From Oreohelix idahoensis (taxonomy: Eukaryota > Mollusca > Gastropoda > Stylommatophora > Oreohelicidae), in assembly GCA_024509875.1 (NCBI GenBank), contig JAMPIV010019083.1, positions 1 through 64,000 of the forward strand: 64,000 bases of DNA, written 5' to 3'. Numbering within the stretch: the first letter of the stretch is position 1; each line of letters starts with the position of its first letter. Below are positions 22,613 through 38,451 of this stretch, in pieces. A model generated the notes under the pieces. It saw only the letters and a list, made by a program, of their open reading frames with translations. It ran no database searches and was not told where the DNA came from. The translations under genes and the position numbers were made by a program.

Positions 22613-25600
22613 TTTTTTTTTCTGTTTTTACTTCCTTTACTCCTTAGCTTTTCAGCGTAAACATTGTCAGAGAATGCGGCGATTATCCTTAACGTTTTCG
22701 ATATTATCATAAAACTTGTCTGTGGCTGATACTTGCAATAACTATTGGTGCTTCATTTTGTTTATTCTTTACCCTTCAGCTCCAGGTGGAGCACAGGCGT
22801 TGAACAAAAATACGCTTAATTGTACTTTATTTACTGATAATAATTGTGACATTCTGGTAATGGTTGTTTAGTTGACATATTCACTAATGTCACAGGTGCA
22901 TACAACTTGTAATATTCATCACCATATGGGGCACAGGCTTTCAATAAATTAATGAAAAGCCTGACTGTCCTGTGCCATCCACTAACGGCTTCTCTATATT
23001 TTATTTATCACTTTCATGTCTGTCTGTAGCTACCTTCTCCGCCAACGTCTTCTTCTCAACTCTTACTTCAGTTTTCGCCTGTATGTGCATTTCCTCGACA
23101 GGAGCCTACTGCTTGAGTTATGTGCTCTTTTTAAATTTATAAATCTATTTTGTCTAGAACCTGCCGGCTGTCAGATGAGTAAATCCTCTTCGTTTAAGAT
23201 ACCGCGTGAGGCAGGTGTTTATCATACAATCAGTATAATCCTTTCTTCATTAATCCTTTAATCTAAGCGGGTGCTGGAGCAACATGTTATTATTCTTTAT
23301 TAAAGTTTCCACATTAGCCTGGTGCCAGTACATGAGTCTACTTCATTCTTCAGTTCAGAAAGATCTCTATTTACGGCGGTCTCGACTTCTGGCAACCCGC
23401 CGATATGAACGAGTCCGTAAGACTCTTTTAACTTCGATTAAATTTAAGTGAATTTTGAACTACTGAACTAAGGACCGGCTTTAGGCCGATGAAATCTATC
23501 CGACCCAATCGGGCCCCATGCTCACAGGGACCCTGCACTCAGGTTCCCAATTCCAGCAGTCAACCAGGTCAAAGCCAAAGAATTACGTCTGGGGCTCAAG
23601 TGACTTCTCCAAGCTTAGCGTGCAATGCTGGGTTCTCAACAAGTTTCACCACAGGGAGAGTCCCTGGAAGTGTGTGGAGGATTTCATGAGTCAGTGAGGA
23701 TGTAATTAGCCACACAGAGGTTCACTTGAGGGATCCAGACCTCCAGGACGACCCGGAGTCCGCTGGGAGGACAACATTAGACAATCTATGAAGGACCGAG
23801 GACTAAAAAGGAACCAGGCCAGGCAGGAGGAAGACAGCCGATAGGATAATATGGCGCTCTCTTTTCCAAACCTCTACACCTCATGGCAGAAGAGGAACGA
23901 CTAAGTAAGTAGTAAGATGTCAGGGATATACGTTGTATTTTTTTAAAAATCAGTATTAGCTACATTTTGACATAAGCCGTGTTACAAGAAAACTACAATC
24001 TTAAGTCCAGAGGTCTTAAGCAATAACTAAGGCCATTAATGCCTGAACTGATGGTAAAAAAAGGTAGTCCCATAGCAGATCCTGCCGTAGGGGAGTGAAG
24101 TGTTAGAGACTTAACTAAACTAGGTCCAGAATCGAGAGGTGGGGGTGACTAGTTCCCTTCCTTCTCTAACTCAAAGGGCAGAGTCAGGTACCCATTTACA
24201 GCTGGGTAGACTGCAGCGTGTCGGTACTGTGATTCGAACCTAGCATCTTTACCGGGAGAGACCAGCGCTGATGGCACAAGACAAAAAGTCTTGGCGTAAA
24301 TTTTAAGGGTCTATGCGCAGTTTGGAGCTGAATGGAAATAAATGAATGAACGAACTACTTGTAAAACAGGTCAGACCAAAAAAAAAACTTGTAACATAAA
24401 AGAAAGGTCTTATCTTCCTATCGCAGATCCAAACGCGCTGGCATTCCAAAGACAAAATGGGCGACTACTAGTCAAAGCACTCATTGCCTGTAGTGCCCCA
24501 GTGACCAAGTATTGTGTGACACACGGAGAAGAAATACAAAAACTATATCTCTGCACTGCGTTACAAATACTAATTCTAGCAACCCCTGACAACCACATTT
24601 GGAAGGCCTGAGACTACAAAATGAGGACTATTTGTAAGAACACGTCCACAGAAGTCAAGTTAGCCGCCAAAACTTATCAGTAGATTGTCCAATTTATCTT
24701 ATGTCGTCGGTCTGCGGGTGAGAAGTTTACTTTTGGCCAACGCTTACGTTAACAAAGTTAGCCAAACACTTTATAAGGAAACCGTGTTCTCAACAGGAGA
24801 TTGCGGCTGCCATTTGTCAAACGCTGAGGTTGAAATGCTGGCGCCAGAAAAATGTGAAGGCAACCACGTGCAAAACAAATCTAAGTGTTAGCCAGATTTT
24901 TAATAACTGTCAGTTGAGGATTTAAAGTTAAAAAATTGTCAAATGAATACCATGACTTTATCAAAATGTCACTTTTCACACTTTTTCTTTTCTATATTTG
25001 AGCGTGGGAACATTTTACTTCCCTTTTGTTGCATTTCAATATACTGATGCTCCTTGCCCGCTCTTTCGTTCTCTTTCGGACACGCCCTCTTCCTCAATCA
25101 TTATTTCCCTTCCTGTCTCAATCATTCTTGTACTATACCTTTTCAAGCATTTTTTTTTCCTCTTCCTTATTTTAATCTGAATTCACTTTGAGAAGTGTAT
25201 TGTTGCAGGGCAAAAATGTTTAAAAAAACAGGCAATTAAGCCTATTTCTTTACCCCGGTGAAGTAAAGATCTCGTTCGTTCGTTCCTCTGACTTCGTCTT
25301 TGACTACTGACTTCTCTCGTTCTTCCTCACATTATACACTTAGTTGCAAGTTATGTTTGGTTTCTCTACACTCTTCTTTGTTTACTTTTCTTTCACTCGC
25401 TCTTCTCTTTGTTGTCGTTTCTTACACCGTCATCTTACCCTTCATCAGCACCGGCCTTCAGCAAACGCATGCCAAGTCCTCCTGACACGTGCCATCAGCT
25501 CAATTTCTTCTTTATCATTTTAATTTCTGTCTCTAGTTCTCTTCTCCATCACGTGTCAGTCCACCTCTATTTCTCTTTCACTGAGGATTCCAAAACAAGG

Positions 25601-28600
25601 ACTGACTGATAACGCTATCAACATGTTTCCAAATTGTGTATCCAATCCATCGTTTCTCACGTGCAAATCTCGTACTCATAGAAAACGAACTCGTTGTGGA
25701 AAATATATCTTTCCATTGTAATATAACATTGTAGTACAAAGCTGCTACACGGAAATAACCCTAAAACATTGCTACCACGCAGGGGCGTACTTATAGTACT
25801 TGACTCCTGGGGCGGATCCATCCTTTGGCACCCCCCCCCCCCCCCCATAAATTACATATAAAAAATATATTATGCTGGCAAGCAGATGTTTAGATAGTAC
25901 AGCACTGTCATAATAGTGTCCGATGGCACTGTTAACAGTTAATTTTTCTAAAAGAAACTTATGTCACTGGGCGTTTCTGTTGATTCTGTAAAAGCTGCCC
26001 CAGGTTTCCAAAATACTCCTTTTGCGAGCTCCCCAAGTTGTCACGAGCTCTGTATTATGAATGTGTCGTGTGTAGATGGTAAACAACACTAGGGATATGA
26101 ATAACACGACGCCACTTGTACAGCTCCATGACATTTAATAGAACTGTTGCCGTCAATTTTGACGGTGGAAAAAACGCCAACCTAATGTATGTTTGGTTTA
26201 ATGTGATCAAAGAGAGATAAATGTTTATTATCTTTCTGTGACAGGTTTGACTGGTGATTATCTTCTCCTGTCTTATGTTGTCCTGTCTCAGGCAATGTCT
26301 TATAGTTGACATGTCTTAAGTCTATTTATAGGATCATATACGGAGTATCTTTATCACTCGTTTGGGCGGAAACGCCTGGTCTGGGTTTGCCTTGATCTGG
26401 TCCATGCTCTTTGGGCATGCGCGGGTCTTGGCGGCAAAAGCCGGGAGACTGATTCAGAGAGAGTGTACATGAGGCTTAGAACGGATGTACCGATCCGTAG
26501 ATTTCTCTCTGCCAAGTTTTCGATAGGGATTGGAAATTCTGGGAATGACAGTTTTGTCATTCTTCCGTCCCTGAGTGTTTCTTTATGCCAGTATTGGCTG
26601 TGTTGTGTTACCTTAGAGTGTAAAGATTCTTTAAGAAGGTAACTGAAACATTATTCGATCTTTTCGTCTCGTTTAGATCTTACAGGTACATTTATCGCTG
26701 ATGGCGACATAGTGAGCGAAGCTCACAAGGAGTTATTATACTGTACTCCAGTATGGCTTCATATTTGAAAGACTAGGTCTAAGTTGACCTGTTACACACA
26801 TAAGCCTAGGAATCATCGTTATGGATCCGCAATGCAGGTGGAATATGGTTTGGCAGAAAATATATTTAATCTCAGAAGCTTGTGTAAACTGAGAGTGACC
26901 TGATTATCGAGGCCCGCGACCTGCGGCCTGATTTCGTTGTCATCATATTGGTCCGTATTTACGGCCAATCTTCTTCACCAGAATGAAGTATCTGGCATGT
27001 GAGGCCAGTCTGGAGTCTTTTGCTAATTGTAGGACAATGGCATTGACTTTGTTTAAATAATTGATATCGCCCGTACTAAGCAAGATATTTGCTAGGGCTT
27101 ACCTGACGGGGCTCAGTCAGGGATTAGAGCTATTGCATAAACAGTCAACATTGGTCAAGACATTGTTACATGTCTGAGATCTGTGATGCCTGAAGCTGAC
27201 CTTTGTAACTACACACATTATGTACTCGATCTTATACTATTGACTGTTTCGTCCATCATCATCGTATTATCGTATGTCATGAATAAATATTGTAAACGTC
27301 AGCAGCATTCCCTACTTTACTGACTTCTACTTGTGGTTGTGTGATTTAATGTGAAGACGTCCAAGAGCCTATACGGCCTTCGTGTTATCAGCACTGTTAA
27401 TTACTCACTTACACAATCAACCACATTGTTATACAAGTACTACACGTCTGAATCTACATGAATACTGACATGATGTATGTGTCTACTATACCCTGGCGGC
27501 GCCTCACGCTAGTGACCTAAATTCTCGCTTCAACTTGGTACTGTGCAGGACAACACGACACGCTCAAAGTACTAACATTCATAACACATCAAAACAGTAC
27601 GTTACATCTAGGCATTTACACTGAACAACCTTTACATCTCGTCAAACAGACTTTTACAAGAACATTCACATAAATCCTGAACATCAATAATGTCGTTACG
27701 CATACATTACATCACACTCAGGCTGACACTGCCTGTAGGAAATAACTTATAACAATACTTCTACGGACTGGCTGACCGTCCACACACTAACAATACACAC
27801 AACACGTTTCTATGTGCGGCATTCAATCCTCGCACGAATTCATTCACCATACAGGTGTAAATCACTTATCCCAAATGATTATGATTGGCGGCATGCAACA
27901 TCGCCATATAAATTCTACTCCAATATAGCTTCCAGGCGGACAATACTCAACGCCTTACTCCACCGTAGCTCCAAAGGCGGGACCAACTCGTAGCCTTAAT
28001 ATGTTCTCCACGAACATTAACCAAAGTTCCTCCAAAACACTTAGGTAGGAAGACATCCCCTAAACAACAATATGTCAGACATAATCACATTATTCATAAT
28101 CACTATATAATATCTTATCTGTCACATAATACGAGCTCACAGCTCAATCACAAAACACAGCCTCAAGCGCACAGCTCGGCTATCAAAACCAGACTCCCTC
28201 TAGTCACATCCGGGTACTCTCTCAGCCACCCAGACTAGTTCACCAAACACGCTTTCTCCATGCGTACGCTCCAAGTCACAACATACTGACATGAAGTCAG
28301 ACCCAAACTCAATCGCTGAGTGAAACTTAAATATTAATAAGCTCAGTGACCCTTACTTTCACTCACTCCATCATCCACCTCAGAAATATGACTTAACAGA
28401 CACCCTTTTTCTGGTTGACACCAGGCGAACCGTCCCCTTAGTATGCCAATGCTACCACGACGCCTGCTGCAGTCTGGAACTTTAGAACTCTGTAACCGCT
28501 AGCTGCGAGTTGTGTGTAGACCAGGAGAACGGACATAAGGCAGGGTATCAGGTGCAGACACTGCAAAACTGTTGAACAAGGAAAACATAACGACAGTAAT

Positions 28601-28619
28601 TACTACCCCCGTTCAACCT
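22613..28619. other. Six kb without recognisable genes
   Basis: Apart from the tRNA-type SINE at about 24.05-24.29 kb I see only short chance frames, a (GTTC)n patch near 25270, and poly-C at about 25829-25846. The poly-C follows a GGGGCGTACTTATAG-like motif reminiscent of a hAT end, with no partner found. The stretch from 27.3 kb to the LINE at 28.6 kb is rich in short repeats of ACAC and TCAC type. No RT, transposase or host-gene motifs were found on either strand. Confidence 0.5.
24050..24285 (-). repeat. tRNA-headed SINE remnant
   Basis: On the minus strand, GCGCTGGTCTCTCCCGGTAA is followed by a perfect B-box GGTTCGAATC, then CAGCTGTAAATGGGTACCTG, which is common just after the head in tRNA-derived SINEs. 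The cloverleaf is not complete, so it is not a tRNA gene. The ends are approximate and no TSD was found. Confidence 0.6.
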
Positions 28620-30973
28620 GGACATAAGGTCTTCTCTTCTTTGATCCATAACCACCAACTGTCAAAGCAGTCAGCGGCCATCACGCCTGGTGGCGTCTTG
28701 TAGGGCAACAACAAATTGATTCCACTTTGCTCGGTCGGCGGCCATCCTTCGTACAGTGCCCCAACTGTGGTTCATTCTTTGCATCTCAGCTTCCACAGTT
28801 CTCCGCAAAGTTGTTTTTGGTCGGCCTCTCTTTCGCTTTCCCTCGGGGGTCTATAGCATAGCTGTTCTTGTGATGGTATCAGGGTCCCTTCTGAGGACGT
28901 GGCCAACCCAACTCCAGCGTCTGCCAGCTATGATGGTGTGCATGTCCTCCTGGTTACTCCGAATAAGTAGTTCTTGGTTGCTGATGGTGTTTGGCCAAAA
29001 GATTCGGAGAATTTTTCTTAGGCAGATTGTATGGAAGGAGGACAGTTTCGACATTTCCTTCTCTGTTACTCTCCAGCATTCCGCACATAGAGAAGCACAG
29101 AAAGTACACCGCTCTCATACAGTCTTAATTTGGTGTTTGTGCTGTACTGGGAAGACTTCCAAATGTTGTTGAGAACAGCAAAGGCTGTTCTCGCTTTATT
29201 CATTTATTGTTAATGTCCTTGCTTGTTCCGCCGTCAGGTGTTACTATGCTTCCTAGGTAAGTAAATGTGTCTGTCTGTTCTAACTTCTGGTTCCTTACTG
29301 TTATTGGCTCAGGATTGCCCACATTTAGTGCCATGACCTCTGTCTTCTTCAAATTGATGTTCAGGCCAACCTGCTGGCAATACTTATTCAGTCTATCGGT
29401 TTTGTCTTGAATGTGTTGATGTGAATGCGCGAGTAGTGCAATGTCATCTGCATATTCCAAATCTTCCAGTGTAGAAAACGTTATCCATCTAATTCCTCTT
29501 GGACTGCCCTCTGTTGTCTGGCGTATCACCCAATCTATGACTGTCAAAAATAATGTTGTTGATAAGGGGCATCCCTGTCGTACTAGTGTTTTCACTTCGA
29601 AAGTTACATTACTCGATCCAACACTGCACGTAAAGTTAGAATAGAGGCTTTTTATAATGGAAACAATGCGGCTGGGAATTCCATAAGCCCTCAGAATTTT
29701 CCATAGGCTGTCCCTGTGTATGCTGTCGAAAGCCTTTTCAAAATCAACAAAGTTAATGTACAGCTGTCTCTGCCATTCTGAGCACTGCTCTATAATGTTC
29801 CTGAGGGCAAATATATGATCTGCACATCTTCTGTTCTTTCTGAAGCCCGCTTGTTCTTTCCTCAGTTTATGGTCAACTGCTTTTGAAATTCTCTGGATAT
29901 TATCCTGCCTAGTATTTTGCTGGGAACTGAGAGGAGGATAATTCCTCTCCAGTTGTTGCAGTCTGCAAGGTCGCCCTTGTTGGGCAATTTGACAATTATT
30001 CCTTTACTCCACTCTGTTGGTGTTGTCTCAGTTTCCCAGACTTGTGCAAATAGTGGTTCTAATAGTTCTGCTGCTAGTTCAGGGTCTGTCTTGAATAGCT
30101 CAGCATTTAGATTGTCGTGACCAGGCCCTTTCCATTTTTTAGCCCTTTGATAGCTGTGATAATTTCTTCTTTTCGTGGAATGTCTGTATTTACGTCTAAG
30201 TCACTTTCAGCCTCAGGAACATTCAGCTGAGTCTCTGGTGGTTCCTTATTCAGTGTTTCTCTGAAGTGCTCTGCCCATCTTGTTTCCTGCCCCTGTGCTG
30301 TGGTGATGAGATTTCCTTGCTTGTCTCTTACTAACGTTATGTTGTTTGCACCTCGTTTTCCACTGATAGCTTTAGTTATTTTATAAACTGTGCTTTGTTC
30401 ATTTCTCAGTGCTGCCTCTTCTACCTGTCTTGCAAGGTCATCCAGAAATGTCCTTTTGTTAGCACGGGTTTGACGTTTTACTTCCTTGTCCAGCTGACTG
30501 TACTGTTCACTATATATTGCCTTTAACCTGGGAGACTTAGCTTCTGTTTTCTTTCTTTTCATTTCCTTTCTCTTCGCTACGGTGTTTAGCGTTTCTGGTG
30601 TTATCCAGTCTTGGCTCTTTCTTTCCTGGAATCCCAAGCATGACTTGCTGCTTTCTTTGTATATTGTTAAGATGGTGTTGAATTTCTGGTCGACGTCGAC
30701 GGTCTCTGTTCTTTCCTGGCTTTTGGTAATCAGATATCGTCTCTTTACGTCGACCACGAACGCTTTTCTAGTGAGGGGGTCCTTAAGTTTCGTTATGTTA
30801 TATCTTTTCTGTTTGACTGCAACTGGTCCAGCAGCTCTGAGTTTCACCTTCAGTCCTGCTACTATTAGGTGATGATTCCCACATCTGCGCCTCTTCTCAC
30901 TTTCACGTCTTGTAGTGCATGTCTCCATCTGCCATTGATCATTATGTGATCTATCTGGTATTTGTCTCGTCCG

Positions 30974-33447
<2,474 letters not shown>

Positions 33448-35902
33448 GCCCGTTTGGTGATTCCCATGTTAACTTGTGCACTTCTTTGTGTTGAAAAAGT
33501 GTTCCTCCAATGACCAGGTTGTTAATACTGCAGAAGCTTATTAATTTGTCCCCATTCTCATTTACTGTTCCACTGCCGCATTTCTCCATTACTCTTTCGT
33601 TATAATTATTGTGTGTTCCAACTTTCGCATTTAGGTCTCCCAATACTATAATAAGATCGTACCTGGGTACAGTTTCCATTTCCTTTTGTACCTGTTGATA
33701 GAACTCGTCCTTGATCTCTTCATCGCTGTCGTTTGTTGGTGCATAGCATTGTATAATTGTGGTGTTGGTGAATCTCCCTCTCAGTCTTGCTCTTATTAGT
33801 CTGTTGTTAATGGGTTTCCATTCCAGTAGAGACCTTTCCATTCCTTTCTTAAGGATAATGGCTACACCTTCGTTGTGCTGACCATCCTCTCTACCAGAAT
33901 AAAGTACTGTTTCCCCTGTAGCTGTTTTTATTCTCCCCATCCCTGTCCATCTGCTCTCGCTTATTCCCAGGATATGTAGTTTGTAATTCCTCATCTCTGC
34001 TGTGATCTGTCTCAGCTTTCCTGCCTCATTCATAGTTCTGACATTCCAAAAACCAATTCTGGTTTCGTGTTTTGCGGTCTGGGCATCCGTTTTCGGCTTT
34101 CACCACTGTCAGTCATACGAGCCTGAGACTCCGGATGTCCGTCCCGCATCAAAGTTTTTTCATTTATTGCTGTTTCCGTAACATGTGCGATTTTTTACAC
34201 AGACAGGGGTGTCGGCCCTGTGCTAAAACCTCCAACCTGGAGGACCAGGGTACCAGCTTTTGTCTGACCCCTACCCACGCAGACCAGTCCAGCTTGGTTG
34301 AACCTACCAGGAGTAAAACTCCCACTGGCATAGCTCTGGGGATTGTCAGGGTACACAAGCTGCCATACCGCTACAAGGTATAGGTACCATTGATGGCAGG
34401 GACATAAGGTATGTCGGTTATATTAGCGCGCATATATAAAAATATAAAAGACTTTGTGGTCTGGTTATAAACATTTGAAATTTGAGTAGTGATGACACTT
34501 GGTAAGTTACTGCACTAACCTTTTGATATATTGTTTCAATATCTCTGTCAAATCTTCCATTTTTGTAACACTTCTTCCTAGGTGTTTGAACTCTGGAACC
34601 TGTTTAAGCATGATATTATTGGCATGTTTGCTAAGTTGGCCAGGTGATATGCTGATCTTCATGAGTTTTCAGTAATAGAAATGTAAAAGGGCTGAAATGT
34701 TTACATCGTAATGTGTTTTTATTTGATGAATTATCTTACTTCTCAATATCTGTACTTTAGTTAATCTATATTCCATTAATTCAAAGTATTTTTTTAAGGA
34801 TCCATAGGAATTGGCGACATTCACAAGATTCTATCATTCTATAACTCTGAAACGCTAGTATAGAAGGAAGGTTCGAAATTGGTGTGGCCTCCGTTCTGAA
34901 GAGATTGGGAATCTACTCAATTGTTCACATCTGCGTTCTGAGAACGGCCTTCTATTTTCATTAGGCTTCAATTCTGCCTGCAGAACAAGGTCGCCGAATA
35001 ACGATTGTGAAAACACACACACACAAAGCCAGCCAAATTTTCTGATGCTTACCAATCCCAAATTCACATTTCTGGGATTTGGCGTTTAAAAAAAATGGCG
35101 AACTGGCAACCCTGCAGGCTCTTCCTTCAGTCTTCATACAATTAGAATATTGCCGAATGTATTTTTGCCTTGGTTCAGATCTACTAATGTCTCACCCTGG
35201 TCTATACTAACCAACGTTTAATTCTTTCACACATTTTTTTTAAAATTCAGCTGTGTGACTCAGGGCATTATCTCTGTGGGTATGCAGATTCGGCATCTTA
35301 GACACGTCAGGTGAGATCGAAACGGGAGATTTATCACCGCGGTGTTCCCAGCATTCTCCGAACTGGCTGCACCAACTGCCTATCTCTGTTAGTGCAAATA
35401 TTCTACGTTTCCTCACAAGATTAGGTTCACGTATTCCAGTAAGACAGACGAGTTAGCTTGGGAAGATGCTTCTTGATAATGTTGTATGTCTAAAATCTTG
35501 GGAATTTGCACTAGGGGTGGAACAGGCGCACGTGCGAATGTATAGATTTTCTGTGTCCGCATTTTGCCACGTGTAGTTGCCGAGGGTCTCACAAGAGACA
35601 AAGAAAGGCTAGGACTAGTGCACCCTCGGGCATTTCGTAGAAGGCGACTAATATGCTGTTGTGTGTGGAGGCTAGCAAACGTATCATACAAAACAAATTG
35701 CCACAGGAACCACGGCTGCAAGAACATATGAGTGCCTGATGGATGGTTTATGGGGGTATGATTGTGCTCATACAAATATTTGTATTCACATTTATTTCAC
35801 ATTTATTTACTATGGCGTAGACGGGCCATAGAAAATAACATATTTTTTAAATCAAAATTACATTTTTCTCCATACCATAAGCTTAATTAACCCGCCTGTG
35901 CC

Positions 35903-35904
<2 letters not shown>

Positions 35905-35946
<42 letters not shown>

Positions 35947-35962
35947 ACCCCACCCCCCCCCC
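35905..35962. repeat. Poly-C tract
   Basis: 42 uninterrupted C bases, then C runs broken by two A bases. It is followed by A-rich sequence. The length is uncertain in any assembly. Confidence 0.9.
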
Positions 35963-36204
35963 AAAAAATAAAAAAAAACATTTTTTTGCCGCCCTACTAG
36001 ATGAGCGCCCAGTTCGTCTAATGGTTAAACAGGCCATGTACGTGCGCGCAAGTATGCAAGAACGTGTGCTGTATATATTATACAAGTGTATGCTTATGTG
36101 CTTATATAGAAATGCAAACACACAAAACATCCCACATTTCAGTGCCAGATACCAGTGATGACTCTCCTGTTCCAGTGTCGAACTTACAGTTCTCATACTA
36201 GCCA

Positions 36205-36815
36205 TTTTCAAGGCTTCACCACGCTAGCTGGTAGAAACTAATGGTCATTTTCAGGGCTTCATCATGCTAGCTGGTTCAAGCTAGTACGGTACTACTTTTA
36301 GGGCATTACTTATAGTTAGTTGCTTATCCTTTACAGGACGTGGCAATCAACCCCAGCTTTTATTGGCTGTTTGTGATTTTTCTAGGCAATTTTTTTCATT
36401 CAGTAGTTTGCCATTGCTTTCTGAACGGTACGGCGCTTATACCATTGTTAAAAATCCACACAAAGCGATCTGCTACCAAACTGCCCGCAGCAGGTTTCGA
36501 ACCTGGTATATCTGGATTATGAAACTGCGTTCATATCCATTAGGCCATAGACGCCGACATTACTTATAGTAGCTTATAGAAAATAGTAGTCCTTCTCAGT
36601 GCTTTGCCACGCTAACAGATAGAAACTAGCTGTCTTTTTCAGGGACAGCTGATAAAAAACTGGTTGCCATTTTCAAGGTGTAGCCATGCTAATTTACATA
36701 AAATAGTGGGGATTATCAGGGCTTCAGTATGCTAGCTGATAGAAACCAGTATCCCTTATAGGGTTTCGCCATTATAGCTGATACAAACGCGTGGTCCTTT
36801 TAGGGCTTTTTCATT
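36205..36815. repeat. Degenerate tandem repeat of about 50 bp, with SINE inside
   Basis: Variants of TTTTCAGGGCTTCA, then CCATGCTAGCTGATAGAAAC, then TAGTG recur roughly ten times at about 50-60-bp spacing on both sides of the SINE at 36317-36557. The units are diverged, with indels, so the array is old. Confidence 0.7.
36317..36557 (-). repeat. tRNA(Arg)-like SINE in the tandem repeat
   Basis: The perfect 13-bp TSD is cattacttatagt (36304-36316 and 36558-36570). On the minus strand the head reads GGCGTCTATGGCCTAATGG (A box) and CAGGTTCGAAACCTG (B box with T-arm stem). The GGCCTAATGGAT start resembles tRNA-Arg. The acceptor stem does not pair, and about 170 bases of body follow, ending GTCCTGTAAAGG. 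It is therefore a SINE and not a tRNA gene. Confidence 0.85.
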
Positions 36816-38451
36816 ATATCGAATTACTTCTGACTAGGGTGAATGAGGTGTGCCTTGCCACAAGAACAAAAACACCTCTGGGAAAACAAAACCCTACATT
36901 TCGGGAGTTGAGAGAAGGACGATCGGTTAGAGCCCATCATTGACATTAAATATCACTGTAGTACACAAAAATAGAATGACTATTTTACAACCTGGCAATG
37001 CATAAAGACAGCCCTTGACTTCTCAGTTTCAGAACATAAAAACACAACAAAAAACCTTCTATTTGTTAAATGTCGTTGCAAGCATTGATCGAAAGCTTTC
37101 GTTTCCAGTCACGACCTGACGATACGCATTGTTTTCAGGAAGGTTAGTAGGTATATTCTGAGAACTAACACCTGTAATAACGAAACTTATCCAGCGCGCG
37201 TGCGCTTTTTCAGCCGTGCGGTAGAAACATGAATTTTTCTTATTTATAACTTTACATTTTGCCTATATATGTCAAAATGTTCCTTGGTAAGAGAGAAATC
37301 TAACCATATGAGTGATTGCATAATTATGCTAATTAGCTATTCAAAATGGCCGTCGCAGTATAAAAAATGCAGGGTTATTTTAAACCCACATAACATAATT
37401 ATTTCTCAACATATAGAGTTGAAATTCTGCATACAAGTCCACAAGTGAGTGCATTATGTCCTAAACCAAAAATATTTGGGATGTACCATGTCCTATGTGT
37501 GACCATTTGTAAAAAAAATAGAATTGGAAATTTATCGAACCTCATTAGTATGCAAAACTTCTCTACAAATAAAACAAATTGAGAAAGCAAATCAAAATTT
37601 GGTTCAGGACAAGGTTTAAGATATTAAGAGACACTCTGCAAAGTTTCAGAGCATTCCAACAATTGATTCTTGAGATATCATGTCTCAAAATGTACCTGTC
37701 GTGCTAAATAGGGAAAGTGAGAAAAAGAAGAAAAAAGGAGAAAAATTTGTTAACAAAAAGTTATATAGTGCAATGACCTCCAAGAGTACACATATCCCCT
37801 TCCTTTTCTTCTGCCTTGTCAGTAAACCCTTTTCTGATGCCTCTCAAAGTCTTTCTTCTTGCTTTTACTTTGTCAGAAGACTTTTTGATGGAGTTGGTAA
37901 TTCTGTGTTGTTCTCCAGCGTTGCACATATTCACACTAAATCTACTCACTGGTACTCCAAGTTTTGTCATGAGCTTGAGAACTGATGAGTATCCATCATT
38001 AAAATAAGATACTGCATTCCACACAGCCTCTTCTACTGTGAATCTATCCACAAAATGTTCTTTTGCACATCTATCCCATATTAATTTGTTGAGACTTTCA
38101 TTGTTGTTTTGTGTCCTTCCGTGGAGACATTTTGACAATAGGGACTCATCCGACAGATCATCAAACACTGGTTGAATGCATTCTACCACTGCCTGCGGTA
38201 GGCCATTCTTGTGCTTATAAGACATCTCCATCGCCAAGGTTGTGGCGAGAGGTTTTGTTTGGCTCTTGGATCAGTATAGTACTGACAATTACAGAAATAG
38301 AATTTCTGCAGAAAATGGTGAAGTCCCAGTGTCTGAGAGGACTACTGGTATCACAAATTAGTTACGGCTGTGAATGTTCTGATCTCGAAACAATAGTAGA
38401 GAGGAGACCGACATAAAGCGCCACCTCCGCTGTGTAACTAACTGTGATATT

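Larger units (their letters stand above)
34411..37760. other. Gene-poor stretch with simple repeats
   Basis: It holds a C-rich homopolymer (35905-35962), the ~50-bp degenerate tandem repeat (36.2-36.8 kb) and a tRNA-type SINE, each listed separately. The rest is AT-rich with short chance frames. The glycine- and proline-rich frames over 35.9 kb are translations of poly-C. No conserved protein motif was found. Confidence 0.55.

Noticed and set aside
25790..25850. Possible hAT terminus (CAGGGGCGTACTTATAG)
   Set aside because: No inverted partner or 8-bp duplication could be found.
26640..26730. Possible LTR/primer-binding-site boundary (TGATGGCGACATAGTGAGCG)
   Set aside because: No paired LTR, TSD or coding sequence was found nearby; too weak to annotate.
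35858..36211. Glycine-rich frame (and proline-rich frame on the other strand)
   Set aside because: It arises from the poly-C/poly-G tract and has no conserved motif.
36480..36557. Possible tRNA-Arg gene
   Set aside because: A and B boxes and the T-arm are good, but the acceptor stem does not pair and a SINE body with a 13-bp TSD follows.
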